From Cladocopium goreaui (lineage: Eukaryota > Sar > Dinophyceae > Suessiales > Symbiodiniaceae), in assembly GCA_947184155.2 (NCBI GenBank), contig CAMXCT020000524.1, forward strand, positions 782,353-846,352: a DNA stretch of 64,000 nucleotides, in the 5' to 3' direction. Both the position numbers and the translations under genes were made by a program. The notes below the pieces were generated by a model. The model ran no database searches. It was not told where the DNA came from and worked only from the letters and a program-made list of their open reading frames with translations. Below, piece after piece: positions 44,104 through 54,300 of this stretch (the stretch's first letter is position 1; every line of letters begins with the position of its first letter).

Positions 44104-45829
44104 AGCAGTTTCAATCAGCTCTATCCTTTAAAAAAATGGGGGTATACCTACAATGTGACGACTCACTTGTTAGAGGGGTTCTATGGTGGTTTCGAGGGAG
44201 TACGGATTGCTGACTGCTTGACTGTTTCTTGGTGGCAGGTGGGCACTCAGCGCAGCCAAGTTAAAAACTTCTATCTGTACATTGCTGCTCCGCACTTCAT
44301 CGCAGTAGTATACGCAGGATGCGTTGTTCCGTCGTGAGCATCGTTCGGTCACAACGGGCGATAAATCCACTGATCTCCAGGTGGGCGGTTCGCAATACTC
44401 CGCTTAGTACTTGCTCGTCAAACCCTATGTCGTCCAGGTCATCCATGGTTTCCTCCAACTGGTACTGCAATCTCATGGCCAAAAGTTTAACACGATGGAC
44501 AAAAAGGAGCTGCTGGAGTAAGGCACGAACATGGTCAGCAGTTGCGCTACGTGCTGCCCTGTGCATGGATAAGGTCCGAAATGCTGTACAGCGCTAATGG
44601 ACGTCCTGCAGCAAACAGGGTGGTGGACAGGAAACACAGAGGCGGGTAAGCTCTAGCCAAAATTCACGGACGCAATGACAAAGATAGACAAGTAATATGC
44701 ACTTGAAGCACCTCCTACTGCAACATGCCAATAGTATGCTTTGGGGCCCTAGCGGCTATTCGGCTGTTCCTAGCGTCCTGCATACTTGGGAGACCTAGAT
44801 TGGACTGTGGCAGTAGAGAGGCAAATGTTTAAGCCGTTACTATACTGTAGTGGTATTTGGTGTCGTGCCATCATCGGATAATTACTTAAGGGCAGCCAAT
44901 GACTAGATAAACACCCCTTTGGCTCAGAACCAGGGATAAGGGTACACTGATGGGGTATGAGTACCCTACAATGGCGGACGGTTGCTAAGCATAGTGGGCG
45001 GTCCTAATCAGCTACATCCACTGGTCAAGTTGGATATATTTAGGCAAGGGGGATAATGGTTGGCATGGGGAAAATTTATCTGTAGAGACAGAAACCAATA
45101 GCTACCATTCCCTGATTGTGGAAGCCCATAGAGTTAGTGCTGCTCTGTGCTTTGGATTTGGGGACGTACTTCCACCTAGGTGCCCCTCCCGTATCCAGTA
45201 GACTGTTCCCTTGGTCCGTGGGCCTTGGCAGAAACAAGCGATTCTGGGAACGTGCTGCCTACTTAACGCACAATGGGCTGCTCTAAGGGAGTGAACTTGC
45301 CATTTCACGCAGACTTTTGGTCCTTATCATTGTCCAGTGGCTGAGGTCCTGCATAGTCTCTCTAGGTTGGGAAACTATTCTGCAATCAATTTGTTGAGCT
45401 TTGCAACCAAACAAGGAAACAAGCCATGATAATTTAACGGCAAGATGCTGGCCGGAGCTATGTCACCAGTAATCAGGAAGCACAAGCCTTTGCAGCAGCT
45501 GTTGTCAGCATGTCTGAAGAGTTCATCAACCTCTGAAATATTATTGAATACTTGATTGGTCACTCAGTGTTTGCAAAGGGCCCGCAATCAAGAGACCTCC
45601 AACTGGATATGCCCGATACTTGGTAAGAACATTGAGACCATGCGGTAAAATGCATTTTTTGAGCTGCTTACTTGGCGCACATGTATGCGGGCTATAGTAG
45701 ATCAATGCCTGGTGCTCAGGTTAAACTCCGTCCAGGACACCAGCGCCAGGACTTGCTGACCAAAGAGGGCTTCAAGCTGCATGCCACCATCTGTCATATG
45801 GGGCAAGGCAAAGGCTGTTTCGGCGCGAA
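44104..45829. other. Spacer inside the element, with one small minus-strand ORF
   Basis: Apart from the ORF at 44297-44566 no coding frame is convincing. Under the inversion model this is the spacer that originally lay downstream of the methyltransferase ORF. No repeat or known site is seen in 44570-45829. Confidence 0.45.
44297..44566 (-). CDS. Small helical protein, 89 codons
   Basis: The frame codes for a Leu/Arg-rich helical protein (ADHVRALLQQLLFVHRVKLL, LEETMDDLDDIGFDEQVLSG, LTTEQRILRILLR). It lies on the same strand as the methyltransferase ORF, 1.3 kb downstream of its stop. This agrees with both being in one inverted block. It has a size and helical character like the ORF at 59921-60334, but no clear sequence match. 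The overlapping plus frame at 44319 is its shadow. Confidence 0.4.
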   Translation of the reverse strand: MHRAARSATADHVRALLQQLLFVHRVKLLAMRLQYQLEETMDDLDDIGFDEQVLSGVLRTAHLEISGFIARCDRTMLTTEQRILRILLR

Positions 45830-48415
45830 TTAAGTAGCTAATTTTTCGACCTCATCGCAGAGCAAGATTCTCATGGGTGCTTTGATGTGGGGATGATGGA
45901 ATATTGGCAGAATAGCACGGACAAGCCGGTCTCTATCAATGGTGCTCACATTTGTTTGTTGGAGAGACTGTAGGAATCGATTCCATGCACGCAGATAATG
46001 TGGCGGCAGAGATTTCTCAAAGTCAAGGGCAGGGATTATGTCACTGGAATGCATTTTGGCTTTGGTTTGGAATTGAGCTTTATCTCCCCAGAAAAGGTAG
46101 TCCCATATGAGAGAAATTGGTTGATATGCCGTCCAAGATAGCTGATACACATTGTGTCCCAGGACTGATCGAACACGGAGGAGTGGCCCAAAAGGAATCG
46201 GATGACCACTAAAATCCAACAAAGGCCCTTCTATGTCATTCGGTTCAAGGACAACCGTCCTGGGGACTTTGACACAGTCTTGGTAGTTGCGAAAGTAGAA
46301 TCTGTTACGCCTTATGCCATGTGTATTCTTGGGGTCAACGCGGAAGCTATCGGGAGTCGAATCAGGGTTTAGTCCAAGGGCACGCAGGATTGCTTTACGA
46401 TGGATGTCAAGCATTGCACCTGCATTTTCAAGCAGAAAGCGGATGTGTTCCAGCGGATAGTTCATTTGCAAAAGCCACAGGATTAGATGGACATAGTAGA
46501 AAAGGGAGCTACAACGACCAGTGAGTCCGAGGAGTCCTTTCAGGGGGCCGGCTGGGGTTAGATCCTGGCAGGGTGAGCCAGCAATGACAAACCAACGACA
46601 CTGTGGCCCAGCTAATGCAAATGCTTCCTTAAGTGTTCGACATTGGTTTCGAAGAAGCTGTCGCACATCGTCAGCATAAAGCGTGTAAGTGTCCTTGCTG
46701 GATTGGGTCCATTCACCGTCAGTTCGAAGAGAAAATTGTTCACCAACGAGCTGCCTGAGGATGGGGTCACATTCTGCAACAATGATGATGCGTGGGGCAC
46801 ATCCAATAGCTTTAGTGATGGCCGGAATAGCTGAGCCTACACCGTCAAAAAGGCTAATGATAGCGTATGGGTGAACTTTGGAATACTTAGCCCTTTTGGG
46901 AGGGGATGCATCTTTTTCCTTAGCAAGGGAACTATGGGAAGTACCACTTTCACCACTGACTGGAGGGCGTAGACTATCAGTATAGCTACAGGATGGGTTT
47001 ACTTTGTTGCAATTATCAATGGGGCGTGACCGGACAGCCTCCGCTGGTGCATGCTCATGCGTTGGACACTGGGCACTTGCGTTAACACTGACCGGTGTCA
47101 AAGCCTCATTTTCATGAGGGTGAGGGACAGCCACAAGCTCTTTACTACCTGGGTCTGCATGGGATGGTGTACCGTTATCGTTTTGAGGGGTGTCCGTCAG
47201 ACCAACTGTGGGTACCCCACAGTGGCTTTCTGACGTGCCACCCGCGATGTCGTTGTTCTGGTCAGCATGTGGAGGGTGTGTACCAGCGTGAGGAAACGGC
47301 GGAACAAGTCCAACCATGGGTACCCCATGGTGGCTGCAATGACCATTGCCGGCCGGCTCATTTTGCAGAGGGGGGGACGTGTGTTCGTTTCCGGGCGGGT
47401 AACCAACCACGGGTACCCCGTGTTGATCACCCGCCCCACTGTGTGCAGGGTGAGTGTGTTTCGGGGTATCGGTATGGTGAAGGCTCTCACCTGGTGGTGG
47501 GGGGTCAATTGGCTTACTTTCCAATGCTTCAGTTGACTTGTCCGGAGTATTATTATTTCCCAACTTCTTTCTTGAAAGGCTGGAGACCTGATATCGTCTG
47601 GCACTAATGCCGAGGGTATTCTTGGGTTTTGACTTTGGTTTTTTGGGGCGATGAGACTGCTTGGTACACTGAAGTGTGGCAGGTGCAATGGCTTTGTACT
47701 GTGGAGGTTGGAAAGAATAAGGCTGATGTTCATGTCGTCGAAAGACAAAACCCCAGACAAAGGAGGTTGCTTTTAGTTGTTCGACCGGGATCCATGCATG
47801 GCCTCGGAGGTTGTCATAGACGAGAACCTGTCCTTCGTTCCACCGTTCAATGATAAGGAAATGGTGTGACGACTTTCCTTGAACAATAATGATACCAGTG
47901 ACGATGAAAGATTGAGAAACAGGATTTGCACTCAGGGTGGGAACATTGAAGAGCTGTCCAAGGAGGTCTAAAGCCTTGGTAGCAGTTGGCAGTTGCTCAA
48001 TGGGGCTTGTAATTTTGAGGGTAAAAATCAAACAACCTTCAATTTCTTCATTGTTCTGTTGGTCCTGATTATAACAGTCACTGACGTGAGAAAAACCAAC
48101 ATCCTCTCTGTCAAGTGCAAGGCGCGGAGTCCGATCTGCAATCATTTGTGGAAGATCAATGGTATCATTCTCCAGGTTAATACTCAGCATTGTATCAAAC
48201 AGAGCGGCTGAAACCTGGCCCGATGCGCTGCATGAAAGGCAGTTCACCTGAAATTGCGCAAAGAAGAGTTCGCTATGGTCTGGAAATAAGTCATCACAAG
48301 CTGCAATGATAGCGGTGTCAAGGTCAGAGACCTGTCCAGGCGGAAAGGCGTTCACGTTCAGGTAGCTAGCAAAAGCAGCGCAGACTTCTCCAATGCTTAC
48401 TCGTCTTCCTTGCAC
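45830..48415 (-). CDS. USP-like protease C-terminal half fused to a DNMT3-like C5-cytosine methyltransferase
   Basis: Residues about 10-225 fit the second half of a ubiquitin-specific protease: FPPGQVSDLDTAII, a CLSC zinc-type pair (about 59), LFDTMLSINLENDTIDLPQM, then the His box IIIVQGKSSHHFLIIERW (about 183) and the VYDN site (about 198). A disordered linker with three GVPxVG repeats follows, each coded by a palindrome. The C-terminal 350 residues are a DNA (cytosine-5) methyltransferase: motif I SLFDGVGSAIPA (about 521), the catalytic PC in VIAGSPCQDLTPAG (about 612), ENAG in place of ENV (about 663) and the RxR motif GIRRNRFYF (about 703). The GSPC...L.G.TGR..LF.Y order and short target-recognition region are DNMT3-like. 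Upstream on minus there is a stop (TGA near 48443) and no Cys box; that box is at 43.96 kb on plus. Confidence 0.85.
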   Translation of the reverse strand: MQGRRVSIGEVCAAFASYLNVNAFPPGQVSDLDTAIIAACDDLFPDHSELFFAQFQVNCLSCSASGQVSAALFDTMLSINLENDTIDLPQMIADRTPRLALDREDVGFSHVSDCYNQDQQNNEEIEGCLIFTLKITSPIEQLPTATKALDLLGQLFNVPTLSANPVSQSFIVTGIIIVQGKSSHHFLIIERWNEGQVLVYDNLRGHAWIPVEQLKATSFVWGFVFRRHEHQPYSFQPPQYKAIAPATLQCTKQSHRPKKPKSKPKNTLGISARRYQVSSLSRKKLGNNNTPDKSTEALESKPIDPPPPGESLHHTDTPKHTHPAHSGAGDQHGVPVVGYPPGNEHTSPPLQNEPAGNGHCSHHGVPMVGLVPPFPHAGTHPPHADQNNDIAGGTSESHCGVPTVGLTDTPQNDNGTPSHADPGSKELVAVPHPHENEALTPVSVNASAQCPTHEHAPAEAVRSRPIDNCNKVNPSCSYTDSLRPPVSGESGTSHSSLAKEKDASPPKRAKYSKVHPYAIISLFDGVGSAIPAITKAIGCAPRIIIVAECDPILRQLVGEQFSLRTDGEWTQSSKDTYTLYADDVRQLLRNQCRTLKEAFALAGPQCRWFVIAGSPCQDLTPAGPLKGLLGLTGRCSSLFYYVHLILWLLQMNYPLEHIRFLLENAGAMLDIHRKAILRALGLNPDSTPDSFRVDPKNTHGIRRNRFYFRNYQDCVKVPRTVVLEPNDIEGPLLDFSGHPIPFGPLLRVRSVLGHNVYQLSWTAYQPISLIWDYLFWGDKAQFQTKAKMHSSDIIPALDFEKSLPPHYLRAWNRFLQSLQQTNVSTIDRDRLVRAILPIFHHPHIKAPMRILLCDEVEKLAT
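47205..47223. repeat. Palindrome ACTGTGGG-TAC-CCCACAGT
   Basis: Perfect 8-bp arms around TAC. In the methyltransferase frame it codes for GVPTVG. Confidence 0.9.
47313..47331. repeat. Palindrome ACCATGGG-TAC-CCCATGGT
   Basis: Perfect 8-bp arms around TAC; codes for GVPMVG. It lies 108 bp from its left neighbour. Confidence 0.9.
47408..47422. repeat. Palindrome CACGGG-TAC-CCCGTG
   Basis: Perfect 6-bp arms around TAC; codes for GVPVVG. The outer bases (ACC / TT) suggest an original 8-bp arm now mismatched. Confidence 0.85.
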
Positions 48416-48430
48416 AGTAGCTGTCTGGTC

Positions 48431-49229
48431 AGCCCATGTCCGCCCTCACCCCCCGCTGTGCCCCTCACATCAGTAGGAACACGACACATGTGTCTCTCAT
48501 TCCCCTACTGTTCCCAAGGGCACCTTGGGTAATGGTGAGGGTTCAGCTCCGCTTTCACTCTACCAGTTACTCATCTCACATGGTCCACACACTCATGACT
48601 ATCACCCTCTTCCCAATATCCTGACGGCCATATATCTTCTCTATAATGTGTGCTCCTTGCTGATAGTGCTCCTCAGGGTCCATCGTTTCTAGCATATCTT
48701 GCACAGATAGCCACCTCCTTCTGTCATGCGCTGCTGCCCCACCACTTGCTCCGCTCCTTGCTACTTCCTCCTGTGTCATGCCTCTACAACTGAACCACAA
48801 TGCACCTTCACTCCAACCCTGTCACCGGTAACATGTTGTACATACTTCCCACAGTTGCAGTGTCTGGTATTTTGTTAATTTGTGCCTGAACCGAACATGA
48901 TTCACTGTCTCCGTCAGCAGCCGTTGGCTCGAACTGCGAGGACACCGCACCTGCATAAGCCAGTGTTGCCTGGATCCTCATTGACCCTAACTTCTAATTT
49001 GCTCGCCCGTTCATACATCCAAGCCAACACGGGGTTCTCGTTGTTTGGCCGCTGCCCGCAATAGCGAGTGGTTCCTGTCGTTTGGTCTAACCATACGCCA
49101 CGCAATTGCCTCCACTCCGGAGAGTGCTGCCACTGCAGGGTACCTGTTGCTGGTATGCCGAAGCCAAACCCTTTTCCGTCCGGCCAAATCAGTGTTTCCG
49201 ATCAACACCTACTGGACATATCGGCTGGA
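48431..49229. other. Spacer between the methyltransferase block and the Pro/Gln-rich ORF
   Basis: Short frames exist on both strands. A minus-strand piece at 48576-48770 (RRRWLSVQDMLETMDPEEHY) reads somewhat like protein but has no support beyond composition. The plus frame at 49068 becomes protein-like only from its Met at 49230. Confidence 0.4.
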
Positions 49230-50717
49230 ATGAATTGGGACATGCCAGCAGCCAGCAACGTTCGCTTTCTTGCAGTGAGGGGCACAATATGGGTAGGAGA
49301 TTGCCAAACAACATATAACTTTACGCTGGTGGAATACCAATTGTATATCGACGAGGTACCATGGCTTATCTTTTCTACTCTTGCTGACGTCCTTGAAAAA
49401 GAGTTTGACCCTGCCTTTTGGGAGACCGTTAATTACGGCCGGAAAGAGCGGTGGGGCTTTCTTGAACCACCCTGGAAAAGTCTACGGTGTTGCGCCACCG
49501 TATACCAAAGTCCGATTATCCATATTTAATAATGTCGCTCATACCATGCGTGTCGTGCAACCCTTTGTGTGGAACCAGACCCACCTCAAAGTTCATCCGA
49601 ACGGAGCAGCGATCTTCCATGAGCAAAAGAGACTAGCTTTCCTACTACCTTTGATTGTAGAAGCCCACGAGTTGCTACCGCCTAAGCCACTGTTCTGGGT
49701 CAATGATGACAATACCATCCCATTGTGGAGAACCACCCTGTGGACGCATGAAGAAACTATACAGTGGTTAGCTGAGACAGGAGAGCCGTACCCACCTGAA
49801 TTGCGAGATGAAATTCAGCCACGCATTGACCAACTCAAATCTTCTCAGCATGCGAAACGTACACAACCTCCGCCTCCGCCGCTACCAACCAGGTGGACGG
49901 AGCGATCCGCAGCAAAGCAGCCAGTACAAAAACTGCAAGCAGATACTCCACAGGACCCCAAGGGTACTCAGAGCACGCCACAGCAAGTGGCTGACCGAGA
50001 GCGGCAATATATGGAATTGCAGTCTATTATTCATCAAGCAAACCAACGAACGTTGGCAGATAGCCGACGGCGGCCAGACAGACCCAAAAACCAGCCAATT
50101 TGCTGGCCGCAAGTCAACAAAGCACAGACAACGCGGCAACCGCCGCATCGTCCAATCCCAGTACAGGCGTGGTGGCAGAAGCTCCAACCCCGCAGCAAAG
50201 CAATCCACCAGACAAAATCAGTGCACAATCATTATTTAACCGAAGACCAGGCCCACCATCGGCCCCGCCTGCGAACAACTCACAAACGGATACCCCGGGT
50301 ACCGGCGTGTTATCCTCTGACTCTCACTCTGCAGCTCACAGCAAAGATGATGAGCAGCAACAACCTCCGGAACAGCCCGCAGATCACGACGACACACCAA
50401 CAGAAGAATCGTCGCCTGCAGATACACCCAAAGAATCGCCAGAGACTCAAGCAACTGACACTGCTGGTGCTAGCAGCCCTGAGCCCGCCAGCGAATCCAG
50501 GCAGGACGTCGACCTCGCCGCAGCGGACATCCCGACGTTACAGAACATGGAGAAGACAGCCTGTGAAAGAGTGGCCTTCCATGAAACGCGGCTTTTCAAT
50601 GCCCGCGAGCATCTAACGCGCATCAGAAAGCGCCTTAAAAGAATGCAAGATGACCAATCACCAGGCACTCCGCAACCCTCTCCTGTTGCAGATATGGAAA
50701 TGGAAATTATTGACTGA
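49230..50717 (+). pseudogene. Pro/Gln-rich protein of the giant element, with two offsetting frameshifts
   Basis: The protein starts at ATG 49230 (MNWDMPAASNVRFLAVRGTI), shifts frame near 49480 (EPPWK to VYGVAPPYTKVRLSIFNNVA), and returns to the first frame near 50100. The N-terminal 170 residues look folded (WVGDCQTTYNFTLVEYQLYI; LIVEAHELLPPKPLFWVNDD). The rest is disordered and rich in Pro, Gln, Ser and Thr, ending in a charged helix (CERVAFHETRLFNAREHLTR) and a short acidic tail. Two frameshifts that cancel suggest decay or sequence error in a gene that was recently intact. It lies upstream of the hydrolase-helicase ORF on the same strand. The family is not recognised. Confidence 0.55.
50295..50305. 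repeat. Palindrome CCGG-GTA-CCGG
   Basis: A short member of the palindrome set (context ACCCCGGGTACCGGCGTG). A near copy (CACCCGGGTACCGGCTGT) is at 51314-51324. Confidence 0.65.
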
Positions 50718-51350
50718 CCCTGCAGACAGCTAGCACCGCGTGCACCTGACTGTGTGAAACCACCTGATCAGTGCCATTTCTAATGCCGCCTATTCCACAG
50801 ATGCGCCAAGAGAAAAGCAGCTGCGTGCCAGGATAATACCCCCTAAACCTACCGTATGGGAGAGTACCCACTCAAGTATGGCCCACATAAGCCGGAGTAA
50901 GGGGATTTATGGGGATTTTTGTCTACTAAGCTGTCTTGGTTAGGCGTGTGTCCCAGGTCCTGTCGCCGTCAGTCAATTCAACTTCTGTCGAACTCACATG
51001 TACTTTGGGCAAAGAAGGTTGCATAAACTGTCAGTGGCTCAATTGTTCGCACTGCAGCTTTTGTGGCTCCACTAGTTTTCATAGCTAGGTCAGCCATCCA
51101 ACATCAATTCGCACACCAAGGTGTTAGACAAACCCTGATTGTTTTGTTTCCTACTTGTTTCACCTCCAACGAATTGGCCCCGCAACGGGGAACCCTGACC
51201 CCGGGTGCCGGGCGTTTGGGGTTTCCCTAGCCTAGCCAATCCTGTTGACACATTTTGCACTCTCTGCCCATATAGCATTCACTATTTTCGGCTGGTCACT
51301 TGGCACCTGACACCCGGGTACCGGCTGTTCAGGGTCAAGCCTGCGTCAGC
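50718..51350. other. Spacer before the hydrolase-helicase ORF
   Basis: No coding frame is seen. It contains a G/C-rich near-palindromic piece at 51183-51225 (ggggaaccctgaccccgggt, gccgggcgtttggggtttcc) and the palindrome CCGG-GTA-CCGG at 51314-51324, 27 bases before the first ATG of the next ORF. Confidence 0.45.
51314..51324. repeat. Palindrome CCGG-GTA-CCGG upstream of the helicase ORF
   Basis: Same core and nearly the same flanks as 50295-50305. Confidence 0.65.
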
Positions 51351-54300
51351 ATGCTGCAACAGCTTATGACACCAAATAGGTTCATTTCATTGGCGTCGCC
51401 TGACCCTGATGACTCAGATACAGACATCGAACCAGCAGAGCCAACCGCCCCAGATAACACAGTCGAGGATGTGTCAATGGACAGTGATACAGAATACTTT
51501 GACGCCCTCGAAACAGAAGATGACGCTCCGTATTTCCAACAAGGGGCTGAGCCTCCCCCAAGGGAACAGTGGGAAACTGCCGCACCTATAGATTTCTTCA
51601 ATGTACAGGAGGTCACACAAATAAGCCACCAGCTTGATGAACTTTTCCTCTCGGAAAAAGAAATTGAGACCCCACTCGGCATGGACGATATCAAACAAAG
51701 GTGGAAATGGGCCGATGTCGGCTCTTGTCGAATGCCCCGGTCACCCCTGACATACCCTGCGCTCATGGTCGACGAAGGGAACGGCATCCGACGCCCCGCA
51801 GCCAGCCAGGTCCATCATAGAACGCTTTTCCAGTGGATCATAGATAATCTCTCATGGTTGCCACAGTATGCCACTGTCTATGTTTATGTGGACAACCGCA
51901 AACTGTCAGGCACTGATCCTCCAGCCTACTGGCCGCATTTTGCACCCTGGATCAAAGGCCGATGTACAGTAACTGGCCCCTACCGGGAGAAAACGACTGC
52001 TATCCACTTTCCCATTCATGCTGACACAGGTTTGCATCAGGTCCATTATACCTGGGCTGGTGCTGCAGCCCTGGAGGCGCTGTGCTTAATGTTTCCCACT
52101 GTAAATTTTGCACTCATCGACTCTGACTGCGTGCCGACCTCATTGTTTGAGATAGCCGAACTAATCAATCTTATGACGGATAAGGCAAGCAGAGCCGAAG
52201 CAATGCAACACAACACAATGGCCAGCTCTAACCAGTGCCCTCCTGCAGTACTTCTTGCCACAGAAGCCAAGGCTGAACTCAATGCCGGCTTGATCATTGT
52301 GACAGGGCATATCCCGACCGATGCAGCTGATGTTGAAATGGACCAAGCAACCCCGGCAGCATTCATGCCCCCGGCTGCTGCCCAAAGCTCCTCTCCGAGT
52401 GATGCACCCGCCCCAAAGGCACGACGAATAGCCCACCCTGCCAACCGTAGATCAGCAGATGACTGGGTCACCGCACTCCAAGATAGCCGAGCCAGTTTCC
52501 TAGCTACAACCGCTGTGCCAGAAGACCCCGCGGAAGCAATGAGGGGCGGGCTACTTCTCACCCCCCTACTAGGATGTAAAGCTAGAACCCCGCTTGATTG
52601 GACACATGCATGGGCGATGCTGGGCGAATGGGCGGGAGCCATTGCTTTCCCCATCCCGGAGCAAGGAGAATGGCCGCGTCATGGAGATGGCCGATACCTT
52701 AGACCGGACTTTGTCGAGCGGACCCCGCCCTTCCTTACCTGGGCGCGCCCCATTTTCGAGCAAGGTGCACTCTCCCCTATGTCAATTTTCCCAGCCGACT
52801 TCCCCATACTCTGTCTTCCAGGAGACAAATTGTTCCAAAGCAAGGAGTTAATCATAGGGTATAGCCTGCCGCCAATAGTGCACGCCTTCCATGGGAGTAA
52901 AGTAGGCCTAGGACACCAACTTCAACAGTGGCTAAGCAAAGGGCTGCAACCGCTTGCTGTGTCGCTCATAGGAGTCGACGAGGCCCCCCCGTTATGGACA
53001 CACCCCACAGGCTGCGATTTTGTTAGAGGGAGTAAAATAGTCGCCAAGCCGCATGTCCCGCAAAACCGAAGTCTTACCAAGACGCAGGTGTTGCTTCTCC
53101 AGAGCCTTTGGACACCAGTGGAAGCCCCCAACAGCAGCAATGACCATACACCCTGGCCCAAGACTTGCGAGCTTGCCTATGTCTTCTGCGGTCAGCATGC
53201 GAGCCTCCAGCTCCCTACTGCCCCAATCCTCCCTCTGCTGGAAGCGCTGCAACGACGACTGGAAATTGACCCTAGCAACGCAGAACTAGCCATCAATGAA
53301 GTTCTTGCTAGCCATACGGACCCCAAATACACTGATTGGAAAATCACTGTCATGGATAACACCTCCTGGCAACTCAATGACGCTGACCCAGGGTCCCTGG
53401 ACGTTCAGTGCACTGGGTTGGGTGGAGGAGAACTCGATGAAGATTGGGACGTACTGCTAGCTTGCAAAAAGGAAGCACATGTGTACGGGCCATCCCTTAG
53501 CAAACAGGACGATTGGAATGCAAGGGCTGGCACAGTAGCAGGCACTGCCCACACACAAGAATACTTGCTACTGCACATCGCTATGTTTCCCATAGGTGCA
53601 CACATCTGGTGCCGTGTCTTAGGAATGCCCAGTGCGGACCAATTGCAGGCGCAGATCATCAGTCGCGCCATGAAACTGTTGCGCTTCTGTCCTATCATCC
53701 CAGCACACAGGAAACCGCCGTGGCCAGGGTACATGCATGGCCTGCGGCTTTTCACTAAGTTACTTGTTGCACATCCGCTAGTCGGAGTATGTCTGCCCCC
53801 TGAAATCCGCCCAGTAGATCTTCTGAGATTAACAGGATACATGGTAGGCTCTCTCTACATTCGAGGACACAGCGCTGGCTCGTATGCAGGAATGGTATGG
53901 GAAACCATCCTCTCGGAATTCCCAGACGTTGGTGGCAAAACCGTACTAGCAGCCATTGCGCTACCACCGTCGCTGCTGACGGCACACAACTTATCTCAGC
54001 TGAGAGAGATCCACCTCATTCACCATGCAGATGACAGGCTTTGCGTATGGAACCCGTCGAACCATGACATTAAACTGCTTAGGCAACGGGGCTTTGCAAT
54101 TACGCATATCACAGGATGGAGAGCGTACCTCGGCACTGCACAACACAACTACTCACATTGGACACGAGTTGCCCTCCCAGAGGGACGACCAGATATGGCG
54201 CAGTTAGAAGGTACCCCTGGAGTGCTCCCCTTCGAAGTGTACTCACAGGCTCCCCTCCGTCTGATCTCATGGTGCAGCTTTGAGCTCCCAAGAACAGCCA

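Noticed and set aside
46321..47853. Plus-strand ORFs opposite the methyltransferase gene
   Set aside because: They mirror the minus-strand codons; the minus frame has all DNMT motifs and no stop over 861 codons.
54019..54045. HADD as a reverse-transcriptase YADD-type motif
   Set aside because: No other RT motif is near. The GHSAGS before it and HNYSHW after it fit an alpha/beta-hydrolase triad better.
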